Part shown: positions 46,187 to 53,231 of the stretch, in pieces | How the letters are laid out: the number at the start of each line of letters is the position of its first letter | How positions within the stretch are numbered: the first letter of the stretch is position 1 | NCBI GenBank assembly: GCA_013349405.1 | Contig: DUZS01000008.1 | Coordinates: 1-64,000, forward strand | Length of the DNA stretch: 64,000 nt | Direction of reading: 5' to 3' | From: Desulfuromonadales bacterium | GTDB lineage: Bacteria > Desulfobacterota > Desulfuromonadia > Geobacterales > Pseudopelobacteraceae | Program-made: the position numbers and the translations under genes | The notes under the pieces: generated by a model | The model's database searches: none | What the model saw: the letters and a program-made list of their open reading frames with translations, nothing else | What the model was told of the DNA's origin: nothing

Positions 46187-46746
46187 ACATTTGCAGGATT
46201 TTCCTTGTCTAATTCCCATTTCAGCGGATTGTTGATGATATATTCCCGTGCCCGCCCCAGCTCTGCATCGTTGCGGATGACCCGTTCGAAATAATTGCGT
46301 TGCCACACCGGACTACCGGGATTTTGGCGGATTACATTGATCTGTGTGGTGATAGCGGATTTGAAACCACGCACAATCGCGCCTATAGTCTGTGATGGTG
46401 AACGTAACTGATTGTGCACAATGGGTAGGGGCGTATTGCAATACGCCCCTACGACGTTGCCACTATCAAATGTGCTGCCATTAATTGCAATGATTCCATG
46501 AAAATGATTCGGCATGACAACCGACACATCCAACGAAACCTGTACCCGTATTTGTGGCGTCCGATTCCATTCATTCAAAACAACCTGCCCCAATGCATTC
46601 AGCCGCATTTCGCCATCAACAATGTCACCGAACAGGCATTCCCGTTGCCAGGCACAGATTGTCACAAAATACGCACCAGCCTGAGTATAATCATAATCCT
46701 TGAGGCGGATGGAATGGCGGTGGTGAATATTGGAATTAAATGACAT
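46183..46746 (-). CDS. REP-associated tyrosine transposase (RAYT, Y1_Tnp family)
   Basis: A 187-residue HUH transposase. It has SIRLKDYDYTQAGAYFVTICAWQRECLFG at the start, the metal-binding HFH at 81-83 within MPNHFHGII, and the likely nucleophile Y152 in WQRNYFERVIRND. RAYTs process palindromic REP sequences as single strands. Residues 99-107 (VGAYCNTPL) are coded by a copy of the palindrome, and its stop codon lies in another copy. The insert lies between the HFH and Tyr motifs, so activity may or may not survive. It sits between the small gene and res, splitting the restriction-modification operon. Confidence 0.88.
   Translation of the reverse strand: MSFNSNIHHRHSIRLKDYDYTQAGAYFVTICAWQRECLFGDIVDGEMRLNALGQVVLNEWNRTPQIRVQVSLDVSVVMPNHFHGIIAINGSTFDSGNVVGAYCNTPLPIVHNQLRSPSQTIGAIVRGFKSAITTQINVIRQNPGSPVWQRNYFERVIRNDAELGRAREYIINNPLKWELDKENPANV
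46425..46452. repeat. 28-bp palindrome, copy in the RAYT gene
   Basis: Perfect copy of the same 28-base palindrome, within the RAYT coding sequence in the frame that reads VGAYCNTPL. Confidence 0.95.
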
Positions 46747-46787
46747 GGTTTCACCCTATTGCCAGAAGTAAAGCGAGCAGATGCTTG

Positions 46788-47069
46788 TTAAAAATCATTG
46801 TGCAGATACGACTTGAGATCATTTACCGCTGCCTGAACTGCGCTACTTGTTTGTTGCTTCGATGAAGCTATGCCATCACACACTGACACAATCAATCTCT
46901 GTATCTGGAGAGTGTTGTACTCGGTAGCCAGTAACTGGGCACAAGCCAACAATAGTTCGGGTTTTTCGGTAGCAGCCCCTATTGCAAAAACCTTGTTGCT
47001 GAGTATGCGTGCCTGTTCAAGGTGATTGATTGCGACATTCATTGCCTGATCGTTTAATTGCGAATCCAT
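46788..47069 (-). CDS. Small helical protein between mod and RAYT gene
   Basis: A 93-residue protein, predicted mostly helical: NDQAMNVAINHLEQARILSNKVFAIG, then KPELLLACAQLLATEYNTLQ. The ATG at 47069 has GGGAGG four bases upstream and is favoured over the ATG at 47081. I do not recognise a family. Position within a Type III locus suggests an accessory role, but nothing in the sequence proves it. Confidence 0.6.
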   Translation of the reverse strand: MDSQLNDQAMNVAINHLEQARILSNKVFAIGAATEKPELLLACAQLLATEYNTLQIQRLIVSVCDGIASSKQQTSSAVQAAVNDLKSYLHNDF

Positions 47070-47083
47070 GAAACCTCCCATTT

Positions 47084-48928
47084 TTAATCCTTCTCAAAGC
47101 GATACAGCGCAAACGGCAGTGGCGCGTGCTCAACGCCGAGTGGCAGCAGGTGCTTACTGGCGACAAATCGGGCTGGCGCAAAAACCAGATGGCGTTTATT
47201 GGGTGAATCGCCATTCGCCCCTACAAAAGTGGCGGCGATCTTCTCAGCCAGGGTCAGCGTCAAAGCCGCATCACGGGATTTGAGCCAGTCCAGATCCGGC
47301 CGGTAGATCAACCACACATGGTAGCTGGGGCTTTCACCCAGATACCATTCAGCAATGATGGCGTTACCCACAGGGGCGTTACCTCGTAGGGGCGTATTGC
47401 AATACGCCCCTACCCCGTTCGGCAGCGCCATCCCGGTGGCGGTATGAAACAACCACGCGCCGATGCTTTGGAATTCGGGAAGATGTTCACCGGTCAGCAG
47501 TTTGTCCAGATCCAGTGGCTGTCCAAGTGTGCAGTAGGTGAAACCGCCGCCCAGCCCTTCGGTTCTCTCGGTTATTTTCTTCTCGCCAATGACCAGCAAT
47601 TCGTCATTTTTGATGGTCTTGCTGATCTTGTCGAAACGCTTCCCTTTCACCTGTTCGAGGTGTTCAATCTCCCGCAGCAGCTTGGGTGCATCCTTGAGCG
47701 TCGAGAAGTTTACCTTCTTGCGGAACAGCTCTTCCTTCTGCGTCCCCTCAAATTCATAGCCATTGATCACCCGGCGGACACGTTCTGCAGTCAGGGTGTC
47801 GGCGTACTCTTCGCACTCCACCAGAATGAAGTTTCGGTTACCGCCGTCTTTGGCATTGAGGGCGAGAACTGCGTGAGCAGTCGTGCCGGAACCGGCGAAG
47901 GAGTCAAGAACGATGGAGTCAGTGTCGGTGGCAAGTTGGATAATCCTCTCAAGAAGTCGGGTCGGTTTTGGATAATCAAAGCCACCGTCTGAACCCAGAA
48001 TTTTATTTATCTCTTTTTTTGATTCCTGGTTGTCGCCAACTTCGTTATTTGGCCACCATGTCCAAGCACTGACTCCTTCTGATTCTTTGAGGTAAGTCTT
48101 TATTCTTGGTCGTGCGGCCCCAGATGCACCGAACCAAATGCGTCCTTCTTCTCTAAGTCTATTGAATTCAGGCTCAATTAATGCCCAGCAGCGTCCCGGA
48201 GGTGGTGAATACATTGTTCCACCAGAAGTAGTAATTGGATACATTTGGTTCGGACGGAAGCCTTGAGCAGTAAGATCAGTGGAAACCCATTCTCCCCTTG
48301 CATCATCGTCAGGGTTTGTAAATTGTGAAATTTGCCCCTCGGAAAGAGCAAGCTTCTTCAGCTTTGTACAACAGGGATCTTTTCCGTAAACCAAAATATA
48401 GTCATGTGCAGATCCCAATTGAAGACGAGATTCCGGGGACGTTCTTTTCTGCCAAACTATTGATGCGATGAAGCTATCCGCACCAAAAATATCATCCAGA
48501 ATCAACCGGGCATGGTGAATTTCATTGTCGTCCAATGTCATCCAAAAGCTGCCCTGCTCAGACAGTAATTCGTGCAGAAGTTTCAAGCGCGGGTACATCA
48601 AGCAGGCCCACTTGTCGTGACGAAGCATGTCCTCCCGGTTGATCGGGTTACTGGAGAGCCATTCCCGCATGATGGGGGAATTGACGTTGTCGTTGTAGCA
48701 CCAGTTTTCGTTGCCAGTGTTGTACGGAGGATCAATAAAAATGCAATCAACCTTGCCCGCGTAGTGGGGTAGCAGTGCCTTCAGGGCATGCAGATTGTCG
48801 CCATGAATGATCAGGTTGCCGGAATCCTCGCCGACAGATTTATCCGGATGTGTTTCCAGCGGTCGATACGGCACCGTCAGATGATGGTTATAAACAAACT
48901 CTTTTCCCTTAAAATATAGTTCGGGCAT
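47084..48928 (-). CDS. mod: Type III DNA-methyltransferase subunit Mod
   Basis: A 614-residue beta-class N6-adenine methyltransferase: motif IV DPPY at 66-69 comes before the SAM-binding FAGSGTT near residue 342. The region around 200-330 is the likely target-recognition part. Mod alone methylates DNA, and with Res directs restriction. Two repeat-derived peptides occur near the C-terminus: VGAYCNTPL (47386-47413) and VGANGDSP (47201-47224), both in frame. I chose ATG 48928 with GGAAGG upstream. No simple-sequence tract that could cause phase variation was seen. Confidence 0.92.
   Translation of the reverse strand: MPELYFKGKEFVYNHHLTVPYRPLETHPDKSVGEDSGNLIIHGDNLHALKALLPHYAGKVDCIFIDPPYNTGNENWCYNDNVNSPIMREWLSSNPINREDMLRHDKWACLMYPRLKLLHELLSEQGSFWMTLDDNEIHHARLILDDIFGADSFIASIVWQKRTSPESRLQLGSAHDYILVYGKDPCCTKLKKLALSEGQISQFTNPDDDARGEWVSTDLTAQGFRPNQMYPITTSGGTMYSPPPGRCWALIEPEFNRLREEGRIWFGASGAARPRIKTYLKESEGVSAWTWWPNNEVGDNQESKKEINKILGSDGGFDYPKPTRLLERIIQLATDTDSIVLDSFAGSGTTAHAVLALNAKDGGNRNFILVECEEYADTLTAERVRRVINGYEFEGTQKEELFRKKVNFSTLKDAPKLLREIEHLEQVKGKRFDKISKTIKNDELLVIGEKKITERTEGLGGGFTYCTLGQPLDLDKLLTGEHLPEFQSIGAWLFHTATGMALPNGVGAYCNTPLRGNAPVGNAIIAEWYLGESPSYHVWLIYRPDLDWLKSRDAALTLTLAEKIAATFVGANGDSPNKRHLVFAPARFVASKHLLPLGVEHAPLPFALYRFEKD
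47201..47224. repeat. Diverged palindromic repeat in mod
   Basis: GGGTGAATCGCCATTCGCCC with a CTAC end. It shares the GCCCCTAC end of the 28-base element but has a GAATGGCGATT core. It codes VGANGDSP in mod. Confidence 0.75.
47386..47413. repeat. 28-bp palindrome, copy in mod
   Basis: Perfect copy, reading VGAYCNTPL in mod. It is flanked by a short direct repeat of GGGGCGTTAC and related sequence, so more than the palindrome may have been inserted. Confidence 0.95.
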
Positions 48929-48963
48929 GGTGCCTTCCTTCATTGTTAGATTGTTCGGGTATT

Positions 48964-49057
48964 GTAGGGGCGAAGCAAATGTTTACCTGCTTCGCCCTCT
49001 GTTGCCACGAAGATCAAATGCGGGCGAAGCACGATGAAACTGTGCTATCGCCCCTAC
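48964..49057. repeat. Compound GTAGGGGC palindromic pair upstream of mod
   Basis: GTAGGGGCGAAGCA at the left edge and TATCGCCCCTAC at the right edge, with inner copies CTGCTTCGCCC and GGGCGAAGCA. The layout equals the element at 24019-24108. It lies in the gap upstream of mod and may affect its transcription. Confidence 0.8.
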
Positions 49058-49119
49058 AACTGGATAAAATGAATGATTTTTTTCGGAATGGAATATTTTT
49101 TACAGGATCAACCACTCCC

Positions 49120-49542
49120 TCACTCCCCATCCGTCCCAATCAACCCTTTTGCATCGCTTCCATCAAGTTCAAGAAACGGCGGCGTGTTCTTGATCCGCTC
49201 CACCGCTTCCGGCTCACGATCAATCATCTGCACTGAAACCGGATCTATAGATGGCTCTGAATCCCACAATTCGCGATAAGCGTTGATGTAGTATGCTGTG
49301 GCGGCGGGGTCGATATCGAAGTAATGGCGGCAGAGACGCCGATAAAGCAGAAGAGCTTGTTCGTATGCGCAAAAATCAAGCAGACCATCGAGAGTATGTT
49401 CGATCTGCCGGACATCGTGGCTGTGGGTGGCGATAATGATTTCCACCACCGGTGTATATTGCGCCATGGCGACTGCTTGCAGCCCCCGCATCTGTTCGGC
49501 AATGGCACTCACGGATTCGACGAGCGTGTCGTAGTCCTTCAT
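49120..49542 (-). CDS. Hypothetical protein sharing a C-terminal tail with DinD
   Basis: A 140-residue protein. The body is predicted helical (YDTLVESVSAIAEQMRGLQAVAM, CAYEQALLLYRRLCRHYF). I do not recognise it. The last about 25 residues, IKNTPPFLELDGSDAKGLIG plus four, are identical to the end of the DinD-like protein 1 kb away. The start ATG is one base after the antitoxin stop, so it belongs to the BrnT-antitoxin operon. Confidence 0.6.
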   Translation of the reverse strand: MKDYDTLVESVSAIAEQMRGLQAVAMAQYTPVVEIIIATHSHDVRQIEHTLDGLLDFCAYEQALLLYRRLCRHYFDIDPAATAYYINAYRELWDSEPSIDPVSVQMIDREPEAVERIKNTPPFLELDGSDAKGLIGTDGE

Positions 49543-49543
49543 G

Positions 49544-49822
49544 TCATTTCGCGTGATGCAGTACTTCATCAACCTTTTCAGCCAGAAGAACTTTCAAAAG
49601 GGATTGGTAGGGAACGTCCTGTTTATTGGCGAGCATTTTAAGGCGATCAATCAACGAAACCGGAAGACGCAGAGAAATAGCCCTGGTTGATGGTTTCAGG
49701 TTGGGAAATACCGTTTCTTCGGCCTGCGAAAAGTCCAAATAATCCGTTGCGTCATGGGTTGCCCAGAAATCCCGCTCATCATCCTCTGTTTTAAATTTTG
49801 GAACTTTTTTTAAGGCGGTCAC
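49544..49822 (-). CDS. CopG-type antitoxin partner of BrnT-like toxin
   Basis: A 92-residue protein: an acidic N-terminal part (DERDFWATHDATDYLDF), then a ribbon-helix-helix-like STRAISLRLPVSLIDRLKMLANKQDVPYQSLLKVLL. It begins 32 bases inside the toxin gene. This order (toxin first, antitoxin second) is usual for BrnT systems. Antitoxins of this kind bind their own promoter and the toxin. Confidence 0.85.
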   Translation of the reverse strand: MTALKKVPKFKTEDDERDFWATHDATDYLDFSQAEETVFPNLKPSTRAISLRLPVSLIDRLKMLANKQDVPYQSLLKVLLAEKVDEVLHHAK

Positions 49823-50105
49823 GATATACCTCCAACTCTTTATCTGTCATATCCCGTGCTGAAATGACCCGGATGAAATTATTCCTGATCAAGAAGACCA
49901 CAAACAGCGGTCTCGCTGCATCTGTTCTTCCAAGCGCCGCATTGCGAGCCTCCTCCTGGGAATGAGAACTGTCTGGTCGAATCAGCAGCGGCGTGTTGAA
50001 AAACACCTCCTCACACTCCGCATTGCTAACACCATGTTTGACCCAATTTTTATCGATGTTTCCAGCATCCCATTCAAAACCTGCAATGTTATTTAACTTA
50101 CCCAT
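49791..50105 (-). CDS. BrnT-family toxin
   Basis: A 104-residue protein with the BrnT pattern FEWDAGNIDKNWVKHGVSNAECEEVFFN, then RPLFVVFLIRNNFIRVISARDMT near the C-terminus. BrnT is a RelE-like ribonuclease fold that blocks translation. I moved the start from 50156 to ATG 50105, which has GGAG five bases upstream and begins the family homology. It overlaps its antitoxin gene. Confidence 0.88.
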   Translation of the reverse strand: MGKLNNIAGFEWDAGNIDKNWVKHGVSNAECEEVFFNTPLLIRPDSSHSQEEARNAALGRTDAARPLFVVFLIRNNFIRVISARDMTDKELEVYRDRLKKSSKI

Positions 50106-50203
50106 TACGTCTCCATGTATACTACCAATATATACATTTTGTTGTGATGTTGTCAATTACCTTAAAAATCTTTCGCTGCAGAGCTGCTTCATTCTGTAAC
50201 CCC

Positions 50204-51076
50204 TCACTCCCCATCCGTCCCAATCAACCCTTTTGCATCGCTTCCATCAAGCTCAAGAAACGGCGGCGTGTTCTTGATCCGCTTCTCAACATGGCTGATA
50301 TGCTCGACAGGCGGGATATTCTCAGGCATGGCTCCACCGATACGCTTGATCGCCTCGCGAACTTCCCGGCCAACAGCTTCATGGGTGCGGATTGCCTGCT
50401 GCTGGTCCTTTGCCGGTGTACGGGCAAGCTTGTCGCGTGTCTGTGTCATGCGAAACTGATTAGCGGCAAGTTCTGTGGTATCCATCCGATCCATCAGATT
50501 GTCTTTTTTCGGAATTCCCTTGCGCTGTTTGATTCCTTCATTGCCGAGTCCGTTATACAGACCCTTGTAACCGGCATCGTGAAAAATTCCGAACATTCTG
50601 TCCTGTACACCCGCCTCGCGGGCCGCTCCGGAAAGCGCCTTGAATTCTTCGCTGGCCTGTTTTCTGATTTCCAGCCGTTCAAGGTCTGCCGCCAAGGCAT
50701 CAGATATCTCCTGACGACGAGCCTGAATCGCAAAATACTTCTGCGCTACGGCAATTTCCGGTTTACGAGGATCGCCGTTCTGGGCGATCAGGTAACAAGC
50801 AAAGCGCGAAAGGTGGAAATCGGAAACAACCTGAACGGCACCTTTACCTCCCGTGATCGGTTTGCCGGCGCCGGCAAAGTGATACTCATGATTGTTTCCC
50901 GACTGTCCGCATGAAGTCATCGCCCTGTTGATCGCATCTTCAAAGCGCCGCCATTGGCCATACCCCAGCAACGGCTGAAGCTCCCGGGCACTCCAGTATT
51001 CAGCGCCATGTTCGTTCGTCTTTTTCAGCTCTTCAAATGTGAGGGAACCGCTTACCGGCAATGAATTGTCTGTCAT
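50204..51076 (-). CDS. dinD: DinD-like DNA-damage-inducible protein
   Basis: A 290-residue protein. The N-terminal part (FEELKKTNEHGAEYWSARELQPLLGYGQWRRFEDAI) and middle (HLSRFACYLIAQNGDPRKPEIAVAQKYFAIQARRQE) match DinD, which inhibits RecA filaments in E. coli. The C-terminal 25 residues are a repeat-borne tail shared with the hypothetical protein at 49.1 kb, so the native end may have been replaced. A perfect 16-base palindrome lies upstream. SOS control is expected for the family but no LexA box is certain. Confidence 0.85.
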   Translation of the reverse strand: MTDNSLPVSGSLTFEELKKTNEHGAEYWSARELQPLLGYGQWRRFEDAINRAMTSCGQSGNNHEYHFAGAGKPITGGKGAVQVVSDFHLSRFACYLIAQNGDPRKPEIAVAQKYFAIQARRQEISDALAADLERLEIRKQASEEFKALSGAAREAGVQDRMFGIFHDAGYKGLYNGLGNEGIKQRKGIPKKDNLMDRMDTTELAANQFRMTQTRDKLARTPAKDQQQAIRTHEAVGREVREAIKRIGGAMPENIPPVEHISHVEKRIKNTPPFLELDGSDAKGLIGTDGE

Positions 51077-51113
51077 TTTGGCACCACCTGTTTGTCCTGA
51101 TTCGGTTTTAATT

Positions 51114-51129
51114 CCCTCGAATTCGAGGG
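51114..51129. promoter_or_regulatory. Palindrome upstream of dinD
   Basis: CCCTCGAATTCGAGGG, a perfect 16-base palindrome, about 38 bases upstream of the dinD start codon. It is a candidate operator. Confidence 0.5.
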
Positions 51130-51340
51130 GTTTAAAAATGCCTGAGAAGTTATCTCAACAGTGTTGAGAGTTTTGCCCGCTACTCGCGCGCCAGTGGTGC
51201 GAGTTTTTCATCACAGGCATACCTGACCTCAATCTGTGACGTGTCTGATATATTGATTATCCAGTCAGCTTTCTTCCCTGGCGGCAGGAAGTTTCAACCG
51301 GTTACAATTTGTCACCGGTTCACTACTTTTTCCCCAGCCT
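51130..51340. other. Non-coding stretch upstream of dinD
   Basis: No gene is supported between dinD and the nucleotidyltransferase gene apart from a 25-base near-palindrome AACCGGTTACAA...TTGTCACCGGTT at 51296-51320, with one mismatch between arms. Confidence 0.6.
51296..51320. repeat. 25-bp palindrome, copy 1, downstream of the nucleotidyltransferase gene
   Basis: Arms AACCGGTTACAA and TTGTCACCGGTT. It shares the core ACAATTTGTCACCG with copy 2 at 52331-52355. The two flank the winged-helix/nucleotidyltransferase pair. Confidence 0.75.
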
Positions 51341-51886
51341 TCAAGACCTGCTTGATTGCGCAAGTCTCTCCCGAATTGCTTCGAACTCCGCCGCAAAGCC
51401 TTCCTTCACCGACCAGCGCCGCACCTCGGCAATGTCCACGGGATGGCCTTCGGCAACCAGTACCGCCTGTTCGAGGCTTTGCCGATCCTTCCAGTGAAAG
51501 TAGGCGGCCAAACGGTCTTTGACACTATCGGTGGGCGATAGGAGCCGCAGCACGCCTGTCGGGTAGGTACGCGAGGCAATTTCACCGGGCGGCTCATCCC
51601 CGATGGCCAGAGGGCCAGAGGGAAATTCGACGAAGTACTCGGTTTCCGGATGCTTGAAATACCGCTGTTCTTCCGTAAAGCCGATTTCTGCTAGCGCCTG
51701 CCGGATGCTCTGGCGTCCCGCCATGCCGGTGGCAATGAAATCCAGATCGAACGAGCTGTAGGCATTTTCCGAATAGATGCAGATGCAGGCGCCACCCACC
51801 AGCACGACTTCGATTCCTTTTTGGTGCAGGTGGTCAGCGACATAGGCGGCGAGTTCGCCAATGGAAAACCCGGCAAGCGACGTCAC
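51341..51886 (-). CDS. Nucleotidyltransferase-fold protein, putative toxin
   Basis: A 181-residue protein with VVLVGGACICIYSENAYSSFDLDFIAT near residue 28, the GG/DxD core of minimal nucleotidyltransferases, with both Asp residues in SFDLDF present. Toxins of this class (AbiEii- or MenT-like) modify tRNA or other targets. The start overlaps the upstream winged-helix gene by four bases, and this pairing is the typical toxin-antitoxin layout. A different small-molecule substrate is possible. Confidence 0.72.
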   Translation of the reverse strand: MTSLAGFSIGELAAYVADHLHQKGIEVVLVGGACICIYSENAYSSFDLDFIATGMAGRQSIRQALAEIGFTEEQRYFKHPETEYFVEFPSGPLAIGDEPPGEIASRTYPTGVLRLLSPTDSVKDRLAAYFHWKDRQSLEQAVLVAEGHPVDIAEVRRWSVKEGFAAEFEAIRERLAQSSRS

Positions 51887-52212
51887 AGCGGTTTCGCTCT
51901 GCGGCGTGGCCGCCGCCGAACCAGCAGGAGCCGGTCTTGCAACTCCTGGCCGTAAAAGGTAAGTGACTTGTCCAGAAAGGCGCGCAATTCGGCACGTAGC
52001 GGATAGCGGGGGTTGAACTGGTAGACCCTGGTGCGGCCAATGGTTTTGCTGACAAGCACACCTCCGGCCTCCAGCTTGTCGAGCTGTTTCTGCACCGGAG
52101 CGAGCGATGTGGCGTAAAAGGAGGCTATCTCCCGGGCATACCCTTCATCCCTGGCGGCAAGAAAGATGAGCGCCCGTTCGCAACTTAAGGAGCCGAGTAT
52201 TGATTCGAGCAT
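51883..52212 (-). CDS. Winged-helix regulator, putative antitoxin
   Basis: A 109-residue winged-helix protein: LSCERALIFLAARDEGYAREIASFYATSLAPVQKQLDKLEAGGVLVSKTIG, then a basic C-terminus (RRRPRRRAKPL). It is first in the pair with the nucleotidyltransferase and would serve as antitoxin and autorepressor. The 25-base palindrome at 52331-52355 lies upstream and is a candidate operator, although 119 bases away. Confidence 0.75.
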   Translation of the reverse strand: MLESILGSLSCERALIFLAARDEGYAREIASFYATSLAPVQKQLDKLEAGGVLVSKTIGRTRVYQFNPRYPLRAELRAFLDKSLTFYGQELQDRLLLVRRRPRRRAKPL

Positions 52213-52330
52213 GAGTTAAACCTTATCATAATATAGGTCATATGACTTTTATATTAGGTCAGTAACGGATGATGGAGAAAATGTCAAGCATCGTATTGCA
52301 TCTCTGGCTAAGCCCGACCTGGGATTATTC

Positions 52331-52355
52331 AGTCGGTGACAATTTGTCACCGACT
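52331..52355. repeat. 25-bp perfect palindrome, copy 2
   Basis: AGTCGGTGACAA-T-TTGTCACCGACT, perfect 12-base arms, located between the winged-helix gene and the VapC-type gene. It shares its core with copy 1. Confidence 0.9.
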
Positions 52356-52395
52356 CGCGGCCTTCCTTGCCAAGTCGTTCTTTCAGCGTGGCTCA

Positions 52396-52794
52396 TTACC
52401 AGTGCACTTTCAATCCGAGTTTTCGATAGGCGACAAAGGCGCTATCTTGCGATATGAGTGTCAACTTGTGGGTGATGGCCTGCCAAATAATCAGACGGTC
52501 AAAAGGGTCTTTGTGTTCCATGCGAGGCAAGTGATGGAAGGTCGCGGCATCATCAGCGGCAATCGGCAGTATATCAAAACCCGACTGACGGACTATGGCG
52601 GGAAAATCGTCCGGGGCTACGCCGGACAGCCCCAGCTTTCCAGTGGCGTATTTGAGAGAAATTTCCCAAAATGAGACCACGCTGACAGATACGGTTACTT
52701 CTGGATTTTTGATGCTTTCCTCCGCTTTTTTACCAAGACGGGACGGGTCAAACAGCGTCCAGAGGAGGGCATGTGTATCGAGCAGACAACTCAT
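52396..52794 (-). CDS. PIN-domain toxin (VapC type) paired with Phd-like antitoxin
   Basis: A 132-residue PIN ribonuclease with D6 (LLDTHALLW), a conserved E in SFWEISLK and D near KDPFDRLIIWQA. This version (LLDTHALLW, DPFDR) is the type normally paired with Phd/YefM antitoxins, as here. The start codon overlaps the antitoxin stop by four bases. Confidence 0.9.
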   Translation of the reverse strand: MSCLLDTHALLWTLFDPSRLGKKAEESIKNPEVTVSVSVVSFWEISLKYATGKLGLSGVAPDDFPAIVRQSGFDILPIAADDAATFHHLPRMEHKDPFDRLIIWQAITHKLTLISQDSAFVAYRKLGLKVHW

Positions 52795-53030
52795 AACGAC
52801 AGCAATTCATCATCAGTAATCCTGAAGTCAGCCGTGATTGCAAACGTTGCCTTGTCGGCCAAAAGGCCGAGGATGCGTTGAGGTTTGCCGTCATAGCGGT
52901 CATAGGGAACCAACACGGCAATTTTTTCCTTCTTCTTGCCATAACTGATGACGACATCCTCACCACGTTGAACAAAATCAATTACTTGTGAAAAATGAGA
53001 TTTAAAATGGCCAACCGTCATGGTTTGCAT
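52791..53030 (-). CDS. Phd/YefM-family antitoxin
   Basis: A 79-residue protein starting MQTMTVGHFKSHFSQVIDFVQRG, then VVISYGKKKEKIAVLVPYDRY, the usual Phd/YefM fold. GGAGG lies six bases before the ATG at 53030. It precedes and overlaps its toxin gene. Confidence 0.88.
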   Translation of the reverse strand: MQTMTVGHFKSHFSQVIDFVQRGEDVVISYGKKKEKIAVLVPYDRYDGKPQRILGLLADKATFAITADFRITDDELLSL

Positions 53031-53176
53031 AGGTAACCTCCGTTTATCTATGTCACAATATCCTTTTTTCGTGTCACGTTGTCAAGTAAATGGACGGGCC
53101 GGTCTGAAATAGTCAACCACCCCTCACTCCCCATCTGTCCCAATCAACCCTTATCATCTAAAAAGTTCCTCAAACA

Positions 53177-53202
53177 GAAAGCGCCCCGAACGGGGCGCTT
53201 TC
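53177..53202. terminator. Strong hairpin terminator after asd
   Basis: GAAAGCGCCCC-GAAC-GGGGCGCTTTC is a perfect 11-base stem. It lies just past the asd stop on the minus strand, followed on that strand by a moderately T-rich stretch. Confidence 0.8.
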
Positions 53203-53231
53203 TCAAAACGTGCACGGTGAGTAATTCACGG

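Larger units (their letters stand above)
49117..50283. repeat. 83-bp direct repeats (49117-49199 and 50201-50283)
   Basis: The two copies match over about 83 bases with one clear difference (AAGTTC against AAGCTC). Each contains the 3' end of a gene and its stop codon. A partial third copy of about 32 bases is at 53121-53152, ending before the coding part. Confidence 0.9.

Noticed and set aside
47084-48928. Phase-variable Type III methyltransferase
   Set aside because: I saw no simple-sequence repeat tract in mod that would cause frame switching.
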